Notes under the pieces: generated by a model
The model's input: only the letters and a program-made list of their open reading frames with translations
Told to the model about the DNA's origin: nothing
Databases searched by the model: none
Position numbers and translations under genes: made by a program
Shown: positions 6,144-13,700 of the stretch, piece by piece
Layout of the letters: the number at the start of each line of letters is the position of its first letter
How positions within the stretch are numbered: position 1 is the first letter of the stretch
Assembly (NCBI GenBank): GCA_964492365.1
Contig: CAZBKA010000078.1
Location: 1-14,994 of the forward strand
Direction of reading: 5' to 3'
Length of the DNA: 14,994 nucleotides
From: JAGLTN01 sp035403325
Lineage (GTDB): Bacteria; Planctomycetota; Phycisphaerae; Sedimentisphaerales; Anaerobacaceae

Positions 6144-7061
6144 TTGAAAGAAGAATTAATCGGTAAAATTAATGAGCTGAAGAAGCAGCGTAACGCCATA
6201 ATACTCGCTCATAATTACCAGCTTGGAGAGATACAGAATATCGCTGATTTTTGCGGCGACAGTCTAGGTATGAGTATCCAGGCCTCTAAAACAGATGCCG
6301 ATGTAATAATCTGCTGTGGTGTTGAATTTATGGCAGAGACCGCATCGATATTATGTCCGGATAAGAAAGTTCTTTTGCCTGTGGAAAAAGCTGGTTGTGC
6401 TATGGCGGATATGATTAATGCTATTGAGCTCTCTAAATTGAAAAGCAAACACCCAGATGCTTTTGTGGTAACATATGTTAATAGTACTGCTGAGGTTAAA
6501 GCTCAAAGTGACTGCTGCTGTACAAGTTCCAATGCTAAAGAGGTTATAAATGCTTTGCCTGCGGACAGGGAAATCATATTCGGGCCTGACAAGAACCTTG
6601 GACAATATGTTCAGGACCAGACTGGGCGTGAGTTGATATTATGGCCTGGTTTCTGTGAAGTTCATATGATGATAACAGATGACAATATAATTGACGCCAA
6701 GGCAAAGTGGCCTGATGCTGTAGTACTTGTTCATCCGGAGTGTAACAGACCCGTGAAAAATCTGGCTGATGTAATAACCAGTACAGGCGGTATGCTAAGT
6801 TATGTTAAACAAAGCAAACAAAAGCGATTTATAATTGCTACGGAAACGGGTATAATTCATACTATGAAAAAACAGTGCCCGGATAAACAATATATGGCAG
6901 CTAATGAAGATGCTATCTGTGTTGACATGAAGCGGATACATCTTGATGATATTGTTTATTCACTGGAAAGCCTTAATTATGAAATTAAGGTCGAAGAAGA
7001 AACAAGGATCAAAGCCAGAAACGCTTTGGATAAAATGATTTCGATATTACCTGCAGCTTAA
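6144..7061 (+). CDS. nadA: Quinolinate synthase
   Basis: Condenses iminoaspartate with dihydroxyacetone phosphate to quinolinate for de novo NAD synthesis, using an oxygen-sensitive [4Fe-4S] cluster. The 305 residues equal the usual short NadA length. The three cluster cysteines are in their family contexts: Cys85 in KAGCAMADM, Cys171 in GFCEVH and Cys259 in AICVDMKRI. Active-site motifs LAHNYQ (His23, Tyr25), YVNSTAEVKA (Tyr111, Asn113) and HPEC (Glu199) are present. The start is TTG at 6144, with GAAGGGGAT upstream. It lies 16 bp after cysE and 12 bp before the metY-like gene. No nadB or nadC is in the window. The position beside nifS fits the need of NadA for a NifS-supplied cluster. B. 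subtilis also keeps a nifS gene next to its nad genes. Confidence 0.96.
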   Translation: MKEELIGKINELKKQRNAIILAHNYQLGEIQNIADFCGDSLGMSIQASKTDADVIICCGVEFMAETASILCPDKKVLLPVEKAGCAMADMINAIELSKLKSKHPDAFVVTYVNSTAEVKAQSDCCCTSSNAKEVINALPADREIIFGPDKNLGQYVQDQTGRELILWPGFCEVHMMITDDNIIDAKAKWPDAVVLVHPECNRPVKNLADVITSTGGMLSYVKQSKQKRFIIATETGIIHTMKKQCPDKQYMAANEDAICVDMKRIHLDDIVYSLESLNYEIKVEEETRIKARNALDKMISILPAA

Positions 7062-7073
7062 AGGAAACAGAAT

Positions 7074-8363
7074 ATGGATAGTAAAAACAAATACCATTTG
7101 GAGACAATAGCATTACACGGTGGTCATACACCTGACAGTGATACTCTCAGCAGAGCGGTTCCAATTTACCAGACGAGCAGTTATTGTTTCAGGAACAGTG
7201 AACATGCAGCAGATCTTTTTGGGCTTAAAGAAGCGGGTCATATGTATACGCGTATTTCAAATCCAACTACCGATGTGCTTGAGAAAAGGATTGCGCAGAT
7301 GGAAGGCGGTGTTGGTGCGGTTGCTTTTAGTTCCGGTATGGCAGCGATAACCGCGGCTGTTTTGAATATCTGTAAAACAGGCGATCATATTGTCTCGTCA
7401 AGTTCGATTTACGGCGGGACAGGGACATTGTTTGGTCATACATTGCCTAGGTTGGGAATTAAAACTACGCTTGTTGATGCTGGTAATGCTGAAAATTTCG
7501 CAGCGGCAATTACCGACAGGACCAGGCTGTTATATATTGAGACGATGGGTAATCCTAAGAATGATGTTCTTGATTATGACAGGATTGCTGAGATCGCACA
7601 TGAACACAAGCTGCCTTTGTTCTGCGATAATACGGTTGCATCGCCGATACTTTTCAGACCTTTCGAGCATGGTGTTGATATTGTTATTCACAGTTGCACG
7701 AAGATAATTGGCGGACATGGTACAGCTATCGGTGGGGTGGTTGTTGACAGCGGAAAGTTTGACTGGGCAAGCGGTGATTATCCGGAATTAACTGAGCCTG
7801 ATGATAGTTATCATGGTATCGTTTATACTGAAACATTCGGAAAGATGGCTTACATTGTAAAGATCAGAACCCAACAGATGCGTGACATGGGGGCGTGTTT
7901 GTCGCCTTTCAATTCATTTTTGCTGATTCAGGGGCTTGAGACTATTCATCTGCGTGTGCCGAGACATTGTGAAAATGCTTTGGCTTTAGCAACCTGGCTT
8001 GAGAAGCAGGAACAGGTTGTGTGGGTGAATTATCCGGGTTTGAAATCTCATCCGGACTATAAAAGAGCAATGAAATATCTGCCTTGCGGTCAGGGTGCGA
8101 TACTTGGATTCGGAATAAAAGGCGGTAAGCAGGCCGGTGTCAAATTTATTGATTCAGTAAAGCTGGCCAGCCATCTTGCGAATATTCTTGATAGCAAAAC
8201 ATTGGTCATACATCCTGCCAGTACGACACATCAGCAGCTAAGTGAAGCTGGGCAGGCGGCTGCGGGTGTGTCCGCGGATTATATAAGGGTTTCTGTCGGA
8301 ACTGAGCATATAGATGATATAATCGCTGATTTTAAACAGGCGTTAAATAACAGTCAAAGGTAA
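7074..8363 (+). CDS. metY: O-acetylhomoserine sulfhydrylase-type PLP enzyme (Cys/Met metabolism family)
   Basis: A cytoplasmic PLP enzyme of the cystathionine gamma-synthase superfamily. The best fit is O-acetylhomoserine aminocarboxypropyltransferase, which makes homocysteine from O-acetylhomoserine and sulfide. The N-terminus LETIALHGGHTPD and PIYQTSSY are typical of MetY. MYTRISNPT supplies the tyrosine-arginine phosphate contact, SSGMAAITA the PLP-phosphate loop, CDNTVASP the Asp185 that pairs with the ring nitrogen, and SCTKIIGGHG the PLP lysine Lys210. HPASTTHQQLSEAGQAAAGV and YIRVSVGTEH close the active site. At 429 residues it has MetY length, longer than the roughly 380-400 of MetB/MetC. 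The Shine-Dalgarno sequence AAGGAAAC is well placed. The substrate is inferred. Related enzymes that use O-acetylserine or O-succinylhomoserine cannot be excluded, and the Cys/Fe-S setting leaves that open. Confidence 0.88.
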   Translation: MDSKNKYHLETIALHGGHTPDSDTLSRAVPIYQTSSYCFRNSEHAADLFGLKEAGHMYTRISNPTTDVLEKRIAQMEGGVGAVAFSSGMAAITAAVLNICKTGDHIVSSSSIYGGTGTLFGHTLPRLGIKTTLVDAGNAENFAAAITDRTRLLYIETMGNPKNDVLDYDRIAEIAHEHKLPLFCDNTVASPILFRPFEHGVDIVIHSCTKIIGGHGTAIGGVVVDSGKFDWASGDYPELTEPDDSYHGIVYTETFGKMAYIVKIRTQQMRDMGACLSPFNSFLLIQGLETIHLRVPRHCENALALATWLEKQEQVVWVNYPGLKSHPDYKRAMKYLPCGQGAILGFGIKGGKQAGVKFIDSVKLASHLANILDSKTLVIHPASTTHQQLSEAGQAAAGVSADYIRVSVGTEHIDDIIADFKQALNNSQR

Positions 8364-8369
8364 ATAATT

Positions 8370-9251
8370 ATGTGGGACTATACAGATAAAGTTAAAGATC
8401 ATTTTTTAAACCCGAGAAATGTTGGCGAAGTTGAAAACCCTGATGGTGTGGGGGAAGTTGGTTCGCTGGCATGCGGCGACGCTTTGAAGCTGACTTTTAA
8501 GCTTGGTAAAGACGGAAGAATTGTTGACGCCAAGTTCAAAACATTTGGCTGTGCATCGGCGATAGCAAGTTCGTCAGTATTGACTGAGCTTATTAAAGGC
8601 AAGACGCTTGCTGAGGCGATGAAAGTTACGAATAAAGATATTGCCGACTACCTTGGTGGTCTGCCGGAACAGAAGATGCATTGCTCAGTTATGGGCAGAG
8701 AGGCTCTTGAGGCGGCTATCGAAAATTACCAGACCGGCAGCACTGAAAAGCATCAGCTCCAGGGCAGGGTGGTTTGTAATTGTTTTGGCATTACCGAAAG
8801 TGAGATCGCTAAGGTTGTAATGGAAAATGACCTACACAATGCTGAAGAAGTGATGAACTATTGCAAAGCTGGAGGTGGTTGCGGCAGTTGTAAAGGTGAA
8901 ATACAAAAGATCATCGAGAAAGTACAGGGTGACAAAGTAAAACATGCAGCTGTCAATATGCCCAAAAAAGTCGGTAAGCTTACGAATTTAAAAAAGATGC
9001 AGCTTATTGAGCAGACTATTAATGAGCAAGTCAGACCGGCGTTGCGGGCTCATGGTGGGAATATTGAGCTTGTGGATATTGTAGACAATAAGGTTATTGT
9101 TGCCTTTAGAGGTATGTGTTCACAATGCAAGCAGGCCGAATTTACAATGAAGGATGTTGTTGAAGCGAAGCTGAGAGAATTTGTCAGCGATGACCTTTTT
9201 GTTGAAGAAGAAACAGATTCGGCAAATGAGTCTTGTAGGGGTAAGGAATAA
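8370..9251 (+). CDS. nifU: NifU, three-domain Fe-S cluster scaffold
   Basis: A scaffold protein that builds Fe-S clusters with sulfur from NifS and hands them to client proteins. The classic three-domain order is complete in 293 residues. Residues 1-125 are the IscU-like part, with Cys35, Asp37, Cys61 and Cys105 (LACGDA, FGCASA, HCSVMG) for the transient cluster. Residues 131-185 are the BFD-like [2Fe-2S] domain, with Cys136-x-Cys138 and Cys171-x2-Cys174 plus an extra Cys165. Residues 203-275 are the Nfu domain, with Cys250-x2-Cys253. The Nfu motif reads MCSQCKQAEFTM, where the usual text is close to CxGCPxSxxTL, so the Pro and Ser are replaced. It starts six bases after the metY-like gene, and its AAAGG site overlaps the end of that gene. 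nifS follows after three bases. No nitrogenase genes are in the window, so a housekeeping role is likely. Confidence 0.96.
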   Translation: MWDYTDKVKDHFLNPRNVGEVENPDGVGEVGSLACGDALKLTFKLGKDGRIVDAKFKTFGCASAIASSSVLTELIKGKTLAEAMKVTNKDIADYLGGLPEQKMHCSVMGREALEAAIENYQTGSTEKHQLQGRVVCNCFGITESEIAKVVMENDLHNAEEVMNYCKAGGGCGSCKGEIQKIIEKVQGDKVKHAAVNMPKKVGKLTNLKKMQLIEQTINEQVRPALRAHGGNIELVDIVDNKVIVAFRGMCSQCKQAEFTMKDVVEAKLREFVSDDLFVEEETDSANESCRGKE

Positions 9252-9254
9252 AAT

Positions 9255-10412
9255 ATGGATACTGTGTATTTTGATAATAATGCGACTTCAATGGTTGCTC
9301 CGGAAGTTTTTGAGGCGATGAAGCCTTTCTTTTGTGATAATTATGGTAATGCGTCGAGTATGCATAGTTTTGGAGGGAAAGTTGCTAAAGTTGTTACTAA
9401 TGCGCGTGAGCAGGTGGCGAATTTGCTGGGCTGTGATGCGAGTGAGATTATTTTTACCAGCGGCGGAACAGAAAGTGACAATGCTGCAATATTAGGAACC
9501 TTGGCGTCCGTGCCTGATAGGCGCAAGATAATCACTACCAGAGTTGAACACCCGGCAGTGCTCGAGGTTTGCAGATCACGTGAGGGGCGAGGCTATGTGC
9601 TGGTCGAAATAGGCGTTGATAAGAAGGGACGTCTCGATATGGAACAGCTTGAGAAGGAAATCAATGATGATACAGCGATTGTTTCGGTGATGTATGCTAA
9701 CAATGAAACGGGAACAATTTTTCCTGTTGAAGAAATTGCAGAGATGGCAGTGGCTAAGGGAGTGGCGTTTCATACTGATGCGGTTCAGGCAGTTGGTAAG
9801 CTTGATATTAATCTTTCAAAAAGTGCGATTCGTATGTTGAGCCTGTCAGGCCATAAGCTGCATGCTCAAAAAGGTATTGGTATTTTGTATATTAAAAAGG
9901 GTACAAGGCTGACGCCTTTTATGCGTGGTGGTCACCAGGAGGGTGGCAAAAGAGCGGGCACCGAAAATGTGCCGGCGATAGTAGGACTTGGCAAAGCTTG
10001 TGAGCTGGCAGCTGAGAATATGGAAAAAGAAAATACTTACGTACGTGGGCTGCGGGACTCACTCGAGAAAGGCATTCTCGAAACATGCCCTGATTCTTTT
10101 GTTAATGGTGATATCGAAAACAGGCTTGTTAATACTACCAATATCAGCTTTGAATTTATTGAGGGAGAAGCGATACTTTTGATGCTCGACAGGTTTGGTA
10201 TTTGTGCCAGCAGCGGCTCTGCCTGTACTTCAGGTTCACTTGAGCCAAGCCACGTTCTTCGTGCGATGGGTGTGCCTTTTACTGCTGCCCATGGTTCGAT
10301 ACGGTTTAGTCTGAGTAGGTATAATACGCAGAAAGAAGTTGATTTTGTAATAGACAAGATTCCGCCAGTTATAAACAGACTTCGGGAATTATCGCCATTT
10401 GTGACGAAGTGA
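9255..10412 (+). CDS. nifS: Cysteine desulfurase, NifS/IscS class
   Basis: A PLP enzyme that takes sulfur from cysteine as a persulfide and passes it to NifU. The N-terminus YFDNNATSMVAPEV, TSGGTESDN (PLP loop) and RVEHPAVLE (His99) are present. NNETGTIFPV, HTDAVQAVGK (Asp175, Gln178) and SGHKLHAQKG with the PLP lysine Lys201 follow. The mobile loop SSGSACTSGS places the catalytic cysteine at Cys324. The class I loop length, the length of 385 residues and the partner NifU make it NifS-type rather than SufS. The gene is last in the operon. AAGGA before the ATG lies within the end of nifU, which suggests tight coupling. An AT-rich seven-pair hairpin at 10412-10430 follows the stop codon but has no T-run. 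Confidence 0.96.
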   Translation: MDTVYFDNNATSMVAPEVFEAMKPFFCDNYGNASSMHSFGGKVAKVVTNAREQVANLLGCDASEIIFTSGGTESDNAAILGTLASVPDRRKIITTRVEHPAVLEVCRSREGRGYVLVEIGVDKKGRLDMEQLEKEINDDTAIVSVMYANNETGTIFPVEEIAEMAVAKGVAFHTDAVQAVGKLDINLSKSAIRMLSLSGHKLHAQKGIGILYIKKGTRLTPFMRGGHQEGGKRAGTENVPAIVGLGKACELAAENMEKENTYVRGLRDSLEKGILETCPDSFVNGDIENRLVNTTNISFEFIEGEAILLMLDRFGICASSGSACTSGSLEPSHVLRAMGVPFTAAHGSIRFSLSRYNTQKEVDFVIDKIPPVINRLRELSPFVTK

Positions 10413-10703
10413 TTTTGTGAGAAACAAAATATCGGAGGATAAACCTGAACCTTCGCCCTGTTGTCATAACTGGATTTTGAAATCACCTATGGTAAAACCC
10501 TGATTATTTGCGAACAAGAAACATAAGGAACGGGTATCAAGGCACTCAGACGTTTATTCAGATAAAAGTTTGTTTGGTTTATCCGTGTACAGGGGGTACG
10601 TCAGGTTATTTTTTGCTGGATATTTTATAATATTTCATATATACTCTTCATCGTATTCTGTATGTTTTATGGTTTGGAGTTATTGTTTAATATAGGATAA
10701 ATT
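10413..10703. other. Intergenic region without a recognisable gene; possible promoter of the secreted protein gene
   Basis: A 291-bp gap. At its left end a seven-pair AT-rich hairpin (10412-10418 with 10424-10430) follows nifS but lacks a T-run, so it is a poor terminator. GGAGGA at 10434-10439 looks like a ribosome binding site, but no start codon with a usable frame follows. A perfect TATAAT is at 10626-10631. The matching -35 position is poor (AGGTTA), so any promoter there would need an activator or another sigma factor. I see no riboswitch fold or tRNA. Confidence 0.4.
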
Positions 10704-13700
10704 ATGAAGCTGCCTGTCACTTTATTGCATAGTAAAACCATAAAGTTAATTTTTATCTTATTCAGTTTGTTTTTTCAGAATATATTGCTTGGAAACACCC
10801 AAATCATTGTTGGTGAGTCTGCATCGGATATGGAATGTTACGCTTCCAGAGAACTTCAGAGATACCTTTACCAGTTAACATCTGAACTTCCAACAGTTGT
10901 TCAGTCGGTTGACAATATCAATATACCTACTTTTGTAATTGGTACACAGTTAAGCAATTCACTTTTGGCTTCGTTTGTTTCACAGGGGTTGATAGTTGCA
11001 GATTTAAATGATCCTGGTCCTCAGGGATACGTTATTAAGAAAATCACATATAACGGCCAGCCTGTTATTGCTATACTTGGAGGCGATAATGTTGGTGTAA
11101 TGTATGGAGTATATGGTCTGTTAGAAGACCATTATGGTATAGGTTTTTATTTTAGCGGTGATGCAATTGGTGAACCTTCTCCTTTGCTTTCAATGCCTGA
11201 TGTGGATGAAAGAAAAGCCCCCGAAATGTATATTAGAGGTTTCTTGCCATGGACCAATTTTCATCAATCATCAACAGTTTATTCGTGGGAGGATTGGAAA
11301 TACATAATTGATCAGATGGCTAAGATGCGAATGAATTTCCTCCTTATTCATAATTATAATGCCGAGGCTGGTCATAATGAAATGTTTCATAATTTTACAC
11401 TAAATGGAATAACCTCGAGAGTTTGGATGGCCACTGCCAAAACCGGGCATGGTTGGGGGTGTCCGGGGTGGAACCTGAGCGAATACCTGTTTGGAGCTGG
11501 TGATCTTTTTGATGATTATGATTTTGGTGCATCTTGTGCACTTTATAACGAGAATCTTTCAAACCTTGAAATTTTTGCAAAGGGAGTAGGCCTTTTTCAA
11601 AGAGTTATTGATTATGCACATTCAAGAGGAGTAAAAATTGGCCTTGGACTGGATATAAATATCATAATGCCTGATTATGTTGGATATTCAGGAACAGATT
11701 CTGCCGTTGTCAATGCACGTGTTAACCAAATTGCCACAGATTATCCCGATCTTGACTACCTGTTCTGCTTTAAAAGTGAAAACGTTTCAATGACGAAAGA
11801 GGCGTGGCAGAGTTGTTTTATGAAGTTTTACAATGGGTTACACACACGATGTCCGGATATTAAAATTGCAGCTTCAGGATGGGGGATTGATTCTACATGG
11901 GTAGCTCCGTTACCCTCTGATGTTATTGCTGCTCCAATTGCACCATATTCAGCTACCTGGGAAGATGGCAGTGCTTTTGGTACACGTGAGTTTTGGGCAT
12001 GTCCGTGGATGGAAAGGGATTTTTCAAGCTCAGAATATTTTTACCCTTATAATATTGATCTTTCAGATACTATACAAAACTATCAGTCTCGTACTGCAAA
12101 TACTAAGGGGCTTTATTGTCTTACATGGCGAATCACAGATGCGATTGATCCCAAACTTTCTTATATTGCAAAGGCTCCGTGGGATCAGGCAAATATTTAT
12201 ACATCTTCCCATTCGGTGTATCAGGAATATGCAATCAAGAATTATGGCACTGTAGCAGGTCAAATGGTTGCTGATATAATTGACCAGAACGAACCATTTG
12301 CAAGCAATTTTGGTGAATGTGAAGGTACATATCCTTTTGATGGCATAAGTAGTACTGCAGGTTCTATCTTTAATGTATACTGGTTTAAATTTTATTCCAA
12401 CAGTCCACAAGGGGTATCTCCCATCTATGCCTCTAGTTGTTCTTCCATGAATAATGTAACCAAATACTCGGCAAGTGAAGGAGGACAGTGTCTCGGTTCT
12501 ATATCGCAAGGGTCTTGGTTCAAGTTTAATGCAATTTCATTTGACACAGAGCCGGACTCTTTCCAGGTCAGGATAGCATCTGATAAAGCAGGGGGCGGAC
12601 GTTTGGAAATCAGGCTGGATTCTTTAGACGGACCGGTTATCGGCACATGCATAATTCGAGAAACAGATGGTTGGCAGAATTGGCAAAATATATCAATTCC
12701 TGTCAGTTCTGTTTCAGGCACACATGCGGTTTATTTCAAGGCTTTGCGACCTGATGATATTACTTTGGCGTCGCAACAGATAGCTCTGATTGACGCCGCA
12801 TTGGCTCAAACCGATAACGAAACCCAACAGGCCAAACTTAAACTTTTAAAGTGTCGAATCGCTGCTGCAAAGGCCTATATTGAATTGGATCTTGGTGGTG
12901 CCTCAACTTCAAATCTTGAAGTCTATGTTAATTTAATGGGGCAGCTCGTCAGAAACTTTACACATCGTGTTGTGGATATTTCATCGTTGGGCAATGTAGT
13001 AAGTCTTCAGAATCGTTTCGTTCAAATTAATTATGTAAATGTTGTAAAAGCGTTACGTAATACTCAAGTTGTTAAGATGCCTTCGCATGTTAGTGCTCGC
13101 GGCACAGCTAACGGTGCCGCTATTTCCTGGGTCAATGAAGAGCCATCGGTCAATGGTTTTAATGTATATGGTAATGGTGTTAAATTGACATCTGTGCCCT
13201 TAGATGCAGACTGTACTACATACAACGACATCTGTGACAACATTTGCACCTATTCAGTTACCGCTGTCTATGCTTCAAATATCGAAAGCATCCGATCACC
13301 TGCGCAGACCTGCAATGCAGGCAGCGCTGATACTGAAGGACCCTATATTGCATTGGTTTCACCGCCAACATCTGTTGCCAAAAATGATGGAGCAGACATA
13401 AAAGTAAGACTTCTAGACAACAGAGATACTAACTTGTTGTCTGCAACCTGTTATTTCAGGCCTTTGGGAACAAACCAGTGGACAAGTGTTATTATGACAC
13501 GCCGTACGAAAGCCGTTTTCTCTGTCAGAATTGATGATGCTGATATTTCGGCAGATGGTTTTGAATACTATATCACAGCCAGCGATAGTACTAATCAAAC
13601 TTCATTCCCGCCAGATGCTCCCAATCATACAATGACATCTGTGGTATATGGACTGAGCTCACAGACTTTGCCTTCTGTGCCATCTAATGCAACTTTTTCT

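Noticed and set aside
5552..6199. 215-residue open frame on the minus strand
   Set aside because: It lies fully across the cysE/nadA coding strand and has no recognisable domain. The plus-strand genes have all family motifs, so this is a shadow frame.
10412..10430. Terminator directly after nifS
   Set aside because: The hairpin is AT-only apart from one G-C pair and has no T-run, so intrinsic termination is not supported.
10434..10475. Leader peptide after GGAGGA upstream of the secreted protein gene
   Set aside because: Only a CTG-started frame of about 11 codons follows; there is no ATG, GTG or TTG start with an open frame.
12063..12721. Minus-strand frames of 148 and 98 residues within the large gene
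   Set aside because: They are antisense to the barrel and CBM6 coding sequence, which has clear domain motifs; no independent support.
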